Source: Terfezia claveryi
Taxonomy: Eukaryota > Ascomycota > Pezizomycetes > Pezizales > Pezizaceae
Direction: 5' to 3'
NCBI GenBank assembly: GCA_015179025.1
Contig: WHUX01000001.1
Coordinates: 682,001 to 746,000, forward strand
Length of the DNA stretch: 64,000 bases
Shown here: positions 36,925 to 46,682 of the stretch, piece after piece
How positions within the stretch are numbered: position 1 is the first letter of the stretch
Layout of the letters: each line of letters opens with the position of its first letter
Notes under the pieces: model-generated
The model's input: only the letters and a program-made list of their open reading frames with translations
What the model was told of the DNA's origin: nothing
The model's database searches: none
Program-made: the position numbers and the translations under genes

Positions 36925-37466
36925 CTTTAGCTAGGAGGGTGATGGATACAAAAGATAGTAAAGAATGAAATGTAGCAACAGATGTGTGACTACAAATAAA
37001 AGTAGCAAGCAGATTGTTTGGGAACCAATAACCGTGTCGCCTTAACTTGAGTCATGCCCCCCACTAGTATACCCCACTAAAAGTTTGAACTAGGCTTAAT
37101 TTTTTATTCATAATCTAGTGACATGCTTGCCCGGCTGGCCGAGTTCAAATAATGGTGGGTACTTACTTGAGATGTGGGGCCGCTTATACTTTCAACAGAC
37201 TCAGAAACGACTGAAAAGAAAAATGTGGCTATTATTCTATTACCAGTCTGAGCAAGCGAGAAACCGTAATGTAGATTCTCTATATAGACATTTTGTTTAA
37301 CACCTAATTCTCAAAAGAGGGTTTGTGCCAACCAGACTACCTAAGTCGAACGCCGCATAAAAGCGATCTATTCTTATTAAATCATCCCCTACATTTACAT
37401 AGCAATGAATGTTACCTGTGCATTTGAAGTTCATGCTGATCATTACAAGCGCGCCTAGCCCTTGAT
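36925..37466. other. Intergenic stretch with one TAGTCTGGTT-family copy
   Basis: Between eIF2B epsilon and the complex I subunit. It holds one family copy (37312-37339), annotated separately; otherwise nothing seen. Confidence 0.5.
37303..37348 (-). mobile_element. 28-base TAGTCTGGTT-family copy, degraded flanks
   Basis: In reverse orientation 37312-37339 reads TAGTCTGGTTGGCAC then 13 more bases resembling the 29-base members (AAACCCTC...). The presumed flanks CCTAATTCT (37303-37311) and CCTAAGTCG (37340-37348) agree at only six of nine positions, so this would be an older insertion. Confidence 0.5.
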
Positions 37467-39165
37467 CTACATATCATTCTCGACATGCAGATACTTCCTC
37501 TCCTCTCTCCTCTCCTTCTCAGTCATTGGTGGGAGATCATAGTATAAGTTGGATCTAGCAGTAATGTCTATCAGCGCTATACGTGCATACACCTTTGAGA
37601 AGATTCCACATACCGGTACTGCCTGGTGTAATGGAGGACCCATTGTCTGATATCATCTGGCTCAATTCCGAGATCCTTGAAAGTTTTGGCACTAGAATGA
37701 AACATGGATTAATATCATCTTAGGTGTATGTTAAGTGTAGGAACTCACTTTGGATCAATCACCTGATCGATAAACTGTCGCTCAACCTCATCTGGAGAGA
37801 TCATCGGCCACCAAATGAAGTCAAATGCCCTAGCAAGGGCCTTGAAGACGGGCTTTGGAAGGTTTATGTGGCGACGCTTCTTGACAATTTCCTTATCCAC
37901 AAAGTTGGCAATCTCCTTCATGAAGTACTCCTTTGGTCCATAAAACTCGAACGTCTGGCCGGCAGTCGAGTCATTGTACATCAAGGCTTCCAAGCCTTTT
38001 GCAACGTCAAAAACCTGCAAGTAGGGTAAGATCCGATACTGCATGGGATTTTCAAGTGGGACCTACGTGAACAGGACGGAATCGCTCTTGCATATTATTC
38101 GCGATAAGGAGGTTCTTGACAGTACCAAGCTTGGTAAGGAGGTTGTCCTCATCACCATATATTGGAGATGGGCGAACTATCGTTGTCTCTGGGAATATGG
38201 TGCGTGCAACCACTTCACCTTGTGCCTATCCTCATCTTCAGCCTTTAGCGCTGCCGGAGAGAAATGGATGACAGTTCTGACCTTGGTCGCATAGAATTGT
38301 GAGGGAGATTTCCTGTCAGCATTGAACGAAGATACATGAATGTATCTGTCAACGTCGTATTTGGCAACCGCCTCTGCAATTCTCTCAGTACCCTCAACAT
38401 GCACATCCTCATAAGAAAAGTTCCTAGGGTGTCCTGTCAGTTTTCATCTCATGAAGGCGAACGCCAATGTTCGTACTTGGTGGTGTATTGCCGCCCAATC
38501 AAGTTGTAGACGACATCAGAGTGTCGCACACTCTCCTCGATGGATTGAGTATTCCGGAGGTCAAATTCCTGGCCTTGATGTTACTATATGTCCCCTCTAC
38601 CCCCTCCTGACGTATGTGGTACCACAAAGTGAACTCTTCCCAGATCTCCAGTAACTTTCAAGTGGCGCTTCGCCATCTCCTCTCTGAATGGAATAATGAC
38701 TTGACATCCCTTCCGTGCTGAATATACCTAATAAGCCTTTTATATCCCCACATGTTGCTTTGGTGTTATTTACCAAGCTTGGAGACAATGTATCGACCCA
38801 AAAAGCCAGTTGCACCAAAGACGGTCACCGTATGTCCTTATTCCGGCTATAAGCTAGGCTGGAGTACATATATCTTTGGGGATTGGAGACAAACCTCCGA
38901 TAGAGGATCTAGGTTGCTGAGTTAATAGGGGCAGATTTAGATGGCGCCGGAAGAACATACCTTCCGCCATTTGGATTACGGATGATTTGCTTCCCTAGAT
39001 AAAACCATAAGCCCGGACACTCCAATATAGCAATTGACAATCATTACCAGTCCTCGTTATAGTGATGTCGTGAACGAAGCGAGTGGGTACTGGAGTGGTA
39101 GCGAGCGCAGGTGGCGCACGAGCGAACAGGCTTTTGGGAAGAGCCGTGGAGCAACACCTCTGCAT
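37467..39165 (-). CDS. NADH:ubiquinone oxidoreductase 40 kDa (NDUFA9-type) subunit
   Basis: Accessory subunit of mitochondrial complex I with an SDR/Rossmann fold (Neurospora NUO-40). ATG 39165 starts an Arg/Ala-rich mitochondrial presequence (MQRCCSTALPKSLFARAPPA); then HDITITRTGKQIIRNPNGGR, the dinucleotide-binding loop TVFGATGFLGRYIVSKLG, ESVRHSDVVYNLIGRQYTTK, YEDVHVEGTERIAEAVAKYD, RYIHVSSFNADRKSPSQFYA, and ETTIVRPSPIYGDEDNLLTK. Later exons read VFDVAKGLEALMYNDSTAGQ, TFEFYGPKEYFMKEIANFVD and the C-terminal tail YDLPPMTEKERREERKYLHV, ENDM, with TAG at 37467. The GxxGxxG motif is intact and the catalytic SDR Tyr is not conserved, as is usual for this family. About ten short exons. Divergent from RPN9 with only 220 bases between the starts. 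Confidence 0.92.
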
Positions 39166-39385
39166 GGTGATGGCTATTGTTCAATAATGAGTGGAGAGGG
39201 AGGCGTCGCTTTGCAATTGAGTTGGGGGTATGAGATCTATCCCACTTCGGTTACTAAGCCACCGCGGGAAGGATTACTAAGGCGCAGGAACTTCTAACTT
39301 GGGTATCACCGCTCCCCCAATTCACCTTCATTATGGTGACTCTGCGTATTCCTACCTATCTTACAGCACACCATAACAGCATAAC

Positions 39386-40669
39386 ATGGAGGTTGATAAA
39401 ATCCCGATACCTACATTCCTGGCCCAGCAGCGGGATGAAGTTGCCCCACCAGAGCTCCAGCCTCTCTTCCTAGACTTCGAGGAATTCTGGGAACGAAAAC
39501 TGTGGCATCAACTCACTGAGGCTCTCCTCCAATTCTATAACAACCCAGCCAGTGGGCCGCAACGAATTCCGATATATAAAAATTTCGTGCTCTCATTTGC
39601 AGCAAAGATCAACCAGCTCAAGCTTGTTAGTCTAGGACTAGCAGCAGCATCTCAGTGCAAAGGTAGATTGTGCCCCATCCGTCATATGCGGTACACTCAA
39701 GCTGACCGAGTATTCATAGACTATGAAGAAGCTTTGGAGTTTATGACGGGTATCGCGGCGAAGGTCAACCAGCCCGCTTCACAAGATGCCTACGTCTATG
39801 CAACAGTAGAGACTGCACGAATCAAGCTTTACCTTGGAGATTTGGAGGGTGCTAGAAAGGCGCTGGATGAGGCAGAGAAAATATTGGACCGGTTTGACTC
39901 GGTAGAGCCTGTGGTTAACGCCTCTTTCTATCGTGTCAACGCCGATTATTATCATGTAAACAACTTCTCCTATTACCCTACTCTATATCAGGAATCGTGG
40001 AAACAACTACTAATTACTGCCAATGTTTAGACCAAACAAGAGTTCGCATCATATTACAAAAATGCCCTCTTATACCTAGCCTGTATAAACATCGCCGACC
40101 TCACCCCAGCCGAGCAGCAGGAGCAAGCTTTCAACCTCAGCATTGCTGCCCTTCTTGGAGATAGCATTTATAACTTCGGGGAATTATTGCTCCATCCGAT
40201 ACTCGACAGCCTAAAAGGGACCGACCACGACTGGCTAAGAGAACTCCTCTTCGCATTTAACGCCGGAGACCTTAACAAGTTCAACGCACTTGTAGTACAT
40301 TTCCCCAAACAGCCGGTCTTAGAGAAACAAACCTCTTTCCTCCGAGAGAAGATTATATTGAGTGCATTGACCGAAGCTGTGTTCAGAAGGCCACCACATG
40401 ATAGAGCTATGAGCTTTCAAACTATCCTGCAAGAGACGAGGGTGTATCCAGAGGAGGTGGAGTATATGCTTATGAAGGCATTGAGCTTGGGTTTAATAAG
40501 GGGCTCAATTGATCAGGTTGCGGAAGTAGCGAGGATTTCGTGGGTACAGCCAAAGGTTCTCGACAGGAATCAGGTGGAGAGCATGAGGCGGAACTTGCAG
40601 GAATGGGACACAAGTGTCAACAAGCTTGGACTGTGGATGGAGAGCAAGTTGGAGGTTCCAGAAGTGTAG
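39386..40669 (+). CDS. rpn9: 26S proteasome lid subunit Rpn9
   Basis: PCI-domain scaffold subunit of the proteasome regulatory particle. ATG 39386 gives MEVDKIPIPTFLAQQRDEVA. TPR-like helices follow (FEEFWERKLWHQLTEALLQF, RIPIYKNFVLSFAAKINQLK, DAYVYATVETARIKLYLGDL, EGARKALDEAEKILDRFDSV), then the PCI part (ALLYLACINIADLTPAEQQE, LGDSIYNFGELLLHPILDSL, LREKIILSALTEAVFRRPPH) and the winged helix (VYPEEVEYMLMKALSLGLIR, GSIDQVAEVARISWVQPKVL). Two introns: 39663-39719 (57 bases, no in-frame stop, so it reads through as 19 extra residues) and 39956-40030 (contains stops). With both removed the protein joins QCKDYEEALEFM and DYYHTKQEFASYYKN, the family pattern. About 380 residues, the normal length. 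Convergent with AIM24, 159 bases apart. Confidence 0.94.
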
Positions 40670-40828
40670 TGTAGACAATACTTTCACGATTTAAGGCATA
40701 TCCCGGGATGCATGAGGCCTCCAATATCCGGAAATTGTCTCGAATTGATTCGCTTAAATGATCACCCATAAGTTTATAGGCACTGAAATATATAAGTGTA
40801 CAGGTCCTGCAGTGGTACTCTTGCTCAA

Positions 40829-42384
40829 CTATCGCCTATCTACAAATTCACGAAGGTCAGAATCTTCTAGTACCACTTCCCCATTCATCACTGTCGCTGC
40901 TTTGGTTGCTGCGGGTGACCGCACGACCTCCCTCGGCTTTTCTAATGCAGCCTCGTTTAGACTTACGACCTTTTTCTTTAGTCCATCTAGGGTTCCTGGT
41001 TCCGTGATTGCGACATCCTCTACATCTTGTTTAAAAAGGGCGTCTGAAACCCTATTTGTTCGTGATTGGATGAGGATGGTTGTAGGTCCTTCAAACCGAA
41101 GAAATTCCTAGAGGGCAAAGAGAAATTAGACAATGTGAACAATGTTCTGTAACTATATGGGACTTCTGTACCCTATCACCCCAGATAGTTCGCCTCAACC
41201 ACACCCGCAACATCCATACAAGTTTTGAAATGGCTTTCCATGTATCCGTCTGGGTCAAATTTCTAAAGAACTCTTGACCAAAATCGATTCGTGGAAGGTG
41301 ATACTTGAATCTGGGTACTTGTAGGCGGAAGCTGTTGGAAGGGATTCTGTATATCTGAGGCGATAATGGGGTGTTTTTTGAATATGCGAGAAGATTGTTA
41401 GGGTTAATGATAAACTCTTCACCGGCCTCTAGGACTACTTGGACGATTTGGCCTTTTCCGACCAATGCGACAAGACCTCTCCCCGAGAGTTCGGAACTAC
41501 CCCAGAGAGACAAACTCTTCCTTCAACCATTAGCCATTTTGACTTCGAGAAACCTAAAAGAAGTATGCCCTAGGGTAACTATACCAGCTTCCGATTTACT
41601 TTGGGCTTCACTTGTATTGAGTGCCCACACCAGGCTAATAGTGCCTTCCTTTGAACCACCATCCAGTCCACAGTACCTTCCAGCCGTACAACGACGAAAG
41701 AGGTGTATGGTGTATTGGTAGAAACAAGACATGTCAGGGGAGTCGTTGAAATTATCTGCACAACACATGTGTGCCATATTAGCATATAGATTCCCTCGTC
41801 CATCTGATGGAATGGAGACCATACCTTCTGATACAGGAATGGTATTCCTAGAGCAGCTCGTCGTAAAGGCCCTAGCATGTGCAGAGTCGATATGGCATTT
41901 TCAACTTTTCCATTCACCCCGAGGAGCGTTCCTCGCTGGGAGTAGAGAGTTGCAGAGGATGGTAAGGAAACTGAAAGTAGAGAGTAGGGTGCACCTAATG
42001 CTTCGAATTGTACACCTGGGAACACCGGAACAATCAGTTTAATAACTTCACCAAGAAAGAGAGTGCCAGGTACCTTGAGGAAATGGACCGACTCCACTAA
42101 GCTTAGGAATTGCTCGGGTTTGGTTGGTAAGATCTGTCAAGGGATGTATGGTCGTTGTAGATGGAGCGGCAGAGACATGGACAAGTCGATAAGCTGGAGC
42201 CAGAATCGATGGAACGGAGCACTGGATGGCCCTCGTGAGGGACGCTCCTATGCGGTGCTTTGAAGCCATCAGTATGGAGTATTTCAGTGATTGATCCACT
42301 AGACAGACGACGAAGGCCTTGTGAGAGATGCAGGGATCTAGTATGTGAAAATGAGATTTTCTTTCTGGCCAATGAGAGACACAA
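40829..42384 (-). CDS. aim24: AIM24-family mitochondrial inner-membrane protein
   Basis: Aim24 affects cristae organisation and respiratory-chain biogenesis in yeast. The AIM24 fold is visible as [153 protein letters not shown] and the C-terminus EFVDRR, stop TAG 40829. An intron (about 42083-42027) joins GPFPQG to VQFEALG. The N-terminus is uncertain: the frame opens at 42299 or 42269, but a 52-base GT...AG intron would instead attach a mitochondrial-type presequence beginning at the ATG at 42384 ([20 protein letters not shown]). I give the longer span. Five or six exons. Confidence 0.85.
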
Positions 42385-42514
42385 GAATCGAGTGGATTAC
42401 ACAGAGAGACTCTACTAGTTCAGATTGTCACTTAATATATTGTAAAGTATCCTGGAGCATGTCTAAGTATGCGGCTTTGTAGTCGTCATTCATAGTCTTG
42501 GCGGTTTCGACTAA
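42385..42514. other. Short spacer upstream of AIM24
   Basis: Probable AIM24 5' region lying against the VAC14 relic; nothing else seen. Confidence 0.4.
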
Positions 42515-43075
42515 AAAAGAAACGTGCCGGAAGTTCACTAACGTGAATTTTTACCCTCAGTAGTATGGCAGTTCCCGCTTTGCAGACTGGTTGGCCAGTA
42601 GATGCATCTTTGTCGACCACTCGCCTTCAAAGGGTAAGTATTGAAGAATGGCAAGATTTCCCCTAGCAATGTTATCGCATACATAGTACCTGACTCGTGC
42701 GTCTTGATCAAAGAAACATGCGAGCACCAGTGGTACTATCTCTCCTATTGTGCGACTTCCTTAGTCTGGTTCGACTTCCTGAAATCCTGTCAGCTTGGGT
42801 GAATACGGTAGTTGAAGTAACTCTCCCCACATACCGGCCCTAGGGCAGCAAGGCCAATCCAATCAAGCCACCCATTCCTCGCATTGGGCTGATGATGGGA
42901 TATGCATATTCGTGTAAACGCTCATGGATGATTGCCCCGATTCGCTCTGATCGTCCTGGTCGATACAGTCTCGGATGACTTTTTCTAGGATATTCGTTCA
43001 ACTGCATTAAATCGGTACTTAAGTCAATGGCGATGCCTGGCTCTAACCTAGAGGTACGTCCTCACCAAGGTGCTA
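42515..43075 (-). pseudogene. Relic of VAC14 (PIKfyve-complex scaffold), N-terminal part
   Basis: Vac14 is the HEAT-repeat scaffold of the Fab1/PIKfyve kinase complex on vacuoles. On the minus strand a degraded N-terminal piece can be read: EKVIRDCIDQDDQ, then after a frame change ERIGAIIHERLHEYAYPIIS and MRGMGGLIGLA, another frame change giving AALGP, an intron, then GEIVPLVLACFFDQDARVRY, YVCDNIARGN, and weakly DKDASTGQPVCKAGTAILLR. The family reads HEFAYA...NGGLIGLAAAAIALG and VLACFxDQDARVRYYACE here, so the order is right but the frame is broken at least three times and the remaining ~700 residues are missing. A 10-base TAGTCTGGTT insertion with a 9-base duplication breaks the segment just before GEIVPLVLA. 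A functional copy is presumably elsewhere in the genome. Confidence 0.75.
42753..42780 (+). mobile_element. 10-base TAGTCTGGTT insertion with 9-base duplication, inside the VAC14 relic
   Basis: CGACTTCCT at 42753-42761 is repeated at 42772-42780 and the ten bases between are exactly TAGTCTGGTT. This is the shortest member and defines the core. It splits a conserved exon of the VAC14 relic. Confidence 0.85.
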
Positions 43076-43122
43076 GATGATGACTAGTCTGGTTGGCACA
43101 ACACCCTCCACAGGATGATGAC
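43076..43122 (+). mobile_element. 29-base TAGTCTGGTTGGCAC insertion with 9-base duplication
   Basis: GATGATGAC at 43076-43084 is repeated at 43114-43122. The 29 bases between start TAGTCTGGTTGGCAC and end ACACCCTCCACAG. The copy at 61143-61171 is also 29 bases and aligns along its whole length with a few mismatches. Confidence 0.8.
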
Positions 43123-43128
43123 GGGGAT

Positions 43129-43160
43129 TGTGCCAACCAGACTAGACTTTTAGTCTGGTT
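43129..43160. repeat. Two further TAGTCTGGTT cores, back to back
   Basis: TTGTGCCAACCAGACTA (reverse orientation, ends 43144) is followed after six bases (GACTTT) by TAGTCTGGTT (43151-43160). No clean 9-base duplication flanks either one. Together with the 29-base copy just to the left they make a local cluster of three. Confidence 0.6.
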
Positions 43161-43650
43161 CGAGCTTCCCATGGGTGTTTCGATATGCATGTATTCGGGT
43201 GGGATATGCATGTACGACGAAGCTGCTGCACGTCGGGTGATCTGCCAATGCTTGCGGGACCCAATCCCAAAATGTACTTTTGCATAACAATTGAGTTTTG
43301 TATTTTTTTATGACTCGGCCTGAGATTGGACGATCATCCGTTTGGCCCGGACGCGAAACACCTAGACCAGAAACAAACTGTTGAAATGACTGTCCTGAGG
43401 CTCGGAAAAGGAATGGTGGGAAGGCTGCGGCGTTGAAGATGTGTTGGTAATTTAGTACTACAGTACATACGTATGTACTTCACCGGTCCCGCCGTACATA
43501 TCCCGTGATGTGCTGAGGGTAACCATCCCTCTATGAATGAGTTTTTATTATAAAAAGTGCAGGTTGGCAGATGGACCCTTCCAGAACTCATGCATATCTT
43601 CTAAACAAGTATGAGGTATTATTGTTATAACTTACATAGAATACATACAA

Positions 43651-43722
43651 TACCCCGGCGAAAGTATTTGCGACCCCCCAGCAAAAATATATGGGAGGGT
43701 CGCAAATACTTTCGCCAGGGTA
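43651..43722. repeat. 72-base hairpin-type inverted repeat flanked by TA
   Basis: The left arm (43651-43679, starting TACCCCGGCGAAAGTATTTG) and right arm (43694-43722, ending CAAATACTTTCGCCAGGGTA) are reverse complements over 29 bases with two or three mismatches, around a 14-base centre. Outer bases ACATACAA and TGCATGTA may extend the stem. TA at both ends fits a Tc1/mariner-like miniature element, which is inference. Confidence 0.75.
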
Positions 43723-43879
43723 CTGCATGTATCCCCATTCCCGACTTCTCCCCGCCCTAGGACGCGGACCACCCCCAGAGCCTACAACCCCACCCCCCCA
43801 ACCACCACCCAGCAACAACAGAAATCTGTACATACATACCGTCTCCCGCAACCACCTTTCTATCCCTTACTTGCATCGA

Positions 43880-44330
43880 CGCTCCCAATCCCTTACTCGA
43901 AGCATACCCACTTAACCTTCTGCACTTCCGGCATATCATACCTAACCATCATCCTCGCATTCTTATAATAACCCCAGCTCAATCTTTTATCTAAATATAT
44001 CGTCTCCCCCGCTACGGATGCGCATGGTGTCCCGCGTTTTCGCCGTACATGGGCCAGTAATAATCAGTAGCAATTTCTTCCCACCAAGCTTCGCAGCTAC
44101 ATACGCATCCCATTGCTTTCTACATTCCTGGAGGAGTAAGGCGAAGTTCTACATCTTAGTTGCATTGGCGGGAGGAAGTAGAGTTGTTTGAAGGCGCCGC
44201 AGACGCTGTGGCCGGGTCATTCTAGTCTAGGTAGTGTTGGTCGGTATCGATACCGGTCTAGGGAAGACTTCCCCGGTCTCGGGGCGCACGTCAGCGAAAG
44301 AGTCTGATATAGGTTCTTGCGTTTACCTGT
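43880..44330 (-). pseudogene. Possible unidentified gene relic
   Basis: Reading the minus strand, protein-like segments follow one another in changing frames: ISDSFADVRPETGEVFPRPV then SIPTNTT; MTRPQRLRRLQTTLLPPANA, then an in-frame stop, then NFALLLQECRKQWDAYVAAK, LGGKKLLLIITG; then after a frame change AHVRRKRGTPCASVAGETIY, LDKRLSWGYYKNARMMVRYD, MPEVQKVKWVCFE and a stop. The composition and order look like a real coding sequence with at least two lesions. I do not recognise the family. Unrecognised introns could explain part of the frame changes. Confidence 0.35.
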
Positions 44331-45080
44331 ATACGTCGATATATTGATGGGGACGGTGTGGAGTACGGACAGAGAACATGGCTGAGATGTGCGGCAGGAA
44401 TATCCTGTACCAAATGCTTACCGTAAATTGCCTATCGAATATCGAATTCAACCAGCAACAATCTAATGTTTTCCTAATCATCCAAATTAGACTATGTCCC
44501 TCTACGAGGGTCTGATCGAGACTAAGACTATGTTGGTGTTGCACACTTACCCATTGAGCAAAATAGGCAATCGTCATGTGGTTGCCTGCCATTTGGGGTA
44601 AGCGTATGTCGCAGTTGATCTTGGCAACTGTTAACTGATATTGATTCGTAATATCCCAGACGAGGATACATACTAGTGAAGTATGTACGAGCTGATTGCA
44701 CTGACGGCGAGAATGAGAATGGGGGGTCGTGGATGTGGATGTGATGAAGAGAAAGTTTTACTCGAGGAAAACAAAACAATGGGGAGCAAAAAACCAAACT
44801 ACCGGTACCTTTCTCAGCCTCCTCTTCCTAGATATTTTTGTGTTGTCTCTTCCGAGGAAAAGCCATAGTTCGAGCGGCAGCCCCGGACCTTTCTGTGCCT
44901 ATATAATCCCCTTTCTGGCGTAGTCTCGATCTTTCTGGTGGTAAAGAGTACAATAAAGTCATCCATTATTGTCACTTGAGGACCCAGTCATGGCCAAGGG
45001 CTTCATGTATCTCCGCCCGCCCCCCGCCCCCCGCCGCCCCCCGCCGCCCCTGAGGAAGCTTGTCATGGGCGACAGAGCTA

Positions 45081-45133
45081 CGGGTGATGTCTGTCTCTAC
45101 GAGAGGCTTGTGCCAACCAGACCACGGGTGATG
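45081..45133 (-). mobile_element. 35-base TAGTCTGGTT-family insertion with 9-base duplication
   Basis: CGGGTGATG at 45081-45089 is repeated at 45125-45133 (the match extends to 11 bases if one base on each side is counted). The 35 bases between, read in reverse, start TGGTCTGGTTGGCAC, one mismatch from the consensus, and continue AAGCCTCTC and on. It is the longest member seen. Confidence 0.75.
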
Positions 45134-45584
45134 TATCGCCATGGGACCCTGGGGCGTCATGTGAGTTGCTATGCTCGCAGTCATTATATTAGACCTGGGG
45201 GAATCGTTACCAGAATAGGGGATCACTCCAGAGCATGGGAATGTCAGAACCGTTGGGTTGAAATGAGGAGGGAGAAATTGGCCTTCATTCAGCTTGTACT
45301 GTGCTGTCAAGTCTGGTCTTTTTTGAATGTATTGTACAGAAGCCAACATTCATAGGCTTCCCTCCGTCCAGGGAGGGTTCTTTCGACATGACCCCAAATT
45401 GTCCCCACAAAGCCTCATAAAAACGCCGTGCTATAGTTCCGTGAGAAATTCAAAAAAGGAAGAGACAATTGTTAAGACATGTGAACCAATATCAACATCA
45501 AGAAAAAAGAAAAGATTTAGACAAACATACTCCCTACCCCCCCAGTCAGGCACTTACCCGTACCCCTTCATTGCCAACTGAGTA

Positions 45585-46682
45585 TCAACAATGACTTTCT
45601 CTCCCCATAGCCTGCACATCCTCACAGCCCGTACTCATTTGCCCCTGTTCAAGATCTCGGGTCCCACTACTAACGCCCTTCACCTCACTGTGATGCCCTT
45701 TTGAAACTGTTATCCTCGGAGGAGACCTCACTCCATCCATTATCCTCATGCTCCCAGGCTGCTGCTCCTCCGGTAACAACCGGCTATACCTCCCCCCAGC
45801 CAACTCCTCACCCGTCCTCAAGCCCTCTGGATCCCTCTGTCTCAAAAAATTCCTCACCCTCTCATCCTTATGCCCCAGCTCTCTCGCCTCCCTCCTCCTC
45901 CTCTCCATATCCTTACTAATCGCCGCATGCATCTTCTCTCTATCCGCAATGTACAACTCCCCATTCTTCTGCGCATTATTAATACTCAGCAAACTCCCCA
46001 CACTAACCACGCAAAACAAAATACTTATAAATGTCGCATTACTCGTAAACACCGGTTGCTGCGGCTGCGTGTATTGCGCATGAGCCCTCCCATCCCGCCA
46101 GGCATGATACTTCTCCCAGTCCTCCCATGTAGCATTACTGTGCGGGTCTGGTGGCTCTTCGTGGCCTTCTCTTGCCGACCAAGCCCCCCTCGTCCACCAC
46201 TTATGCTGCGGCCCACTGGTGGCGTGTCGATATACAGATACCCCTCCAGTACCAACCCCATGCTGGCTCGCCGCCCCAGGAGCCCACCCAATCCCATACC
46301 GATCATACGCCCTCCTCTTCACTGGATCCCCAAGAATCTCATTCGCCGCCACCACCAGCCTAAACCTATCATTCCTGACCTTATCCGAAACCCCATGTTT
46401 ATGCTCCCCGGAGCAGAACCTATCTGGGTGATATAGCATACACAATTCATAATACCTCCGTTTCGAATATGCCTCCCCCTTGGCGCAATTGAATATCTGA
46501 TATGGTGTAGGATTAGGATTCGAAGGCCAAATGGGTGTGGGTTCCCGCGGGGTATCAATCGGGGTTGCATAGCTCCGGCGAAGTACCAGCGAGCTCTGCA
46601 GCTGGTACTGTGCTCGACACCAGGCGCGGAAATAGATTCCACTGCATTGTCGTAGGAATAGCTTATGATGATGGTGCAGCAT
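45585..46682 (-). CDS. Mitochondrial J-domain protein (JID1-like)
   Basis: Hsp40 co-chaperone of the type of yeast Jid1. The start chosen is ATG 46682, giving an Arg/His-rich presequence (MLHHHHKLFLRQCSGIYFRA); the frame is open from 46736. The J domain is NPTPYQIFNCAKGEAYSKRR, YYELCMLYHPDRF (HPD intact) and RFRLVVAANEILGDPVKRRA, YDRYGIGW. After a Gly/Trp-rich linker comes one membrane segment (FISILFCVVSVGSLLSI) and a charged C-terminal part with a coiled-coil look (DREKMHAAISKDMERRRREA). Single exon, about 365 residues. The domain order (N-terminal J, then one membrane span) fits Jid1, an inner-membrane protein facing the matrix; location is inferred. Confidence 0.8.
   Translation of the reverse strand: MLHHHHKLFLRQCSGIYFRAWCRAQYQLQSSLVLRRSYATPIDTPREPTPIWPSNPNPTPYQIFNCAKGEAYSKRRYYELCMLYHPDRFCSGEHKHGVSDKVRNDRFRLVVAANEILGDPVKRRAYDRYGIGWAPGAASQHGVGTGGVSVYRHATSGPQHKWWTRGAWSAREGHEEPPDPHSNATWEDWEKYHAWRDGRAHAQYTQPQQPVFTSNATFISILFCVVSVGSLLSINNAQKNGELYIADREKMHAAISKDMERRRREARELGHKDERVRNFLRQRDPEGLRTGEELAGGRYSRLLPEEQQPGSMRIMDGVRSPPRITVSKGHHSEVKGVSSGTRDLEQGQMSTGCEDVQAMGRESHC

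Larger units (their letters stand above)
43161..45584. other. Gene-poor stretch with repeats and one possible gene relic
   Basis: No intact gene recognised. It contains a strong inverted repeat (43651-43722), coding-like minus-strand segments (43880-44330), a 14-base perfect palindrome CGGTATCGATACCG near 44251, a C-rich block near 45012-45050 and one 35-base TAGTCTGGTT-family insertion (45090-45124). Confidence 0.5.

Noticed and set aside
43085..43144. 60-base element with 17-base perfect terminal inverted repeats and TA ends
   Set aside because: Attractive as a mariner-like miniature element, but the 9-base repeat GATGATGAC inside it and the 29-base match to the 61143 copy fit better with a 29-base insertion lying next to another family copy.
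44249..44264. 14-base perfect palindrome CGGTATCGATACCG
   Set aside because: A single palindrome of this length is not significant without a partner site or known binder.
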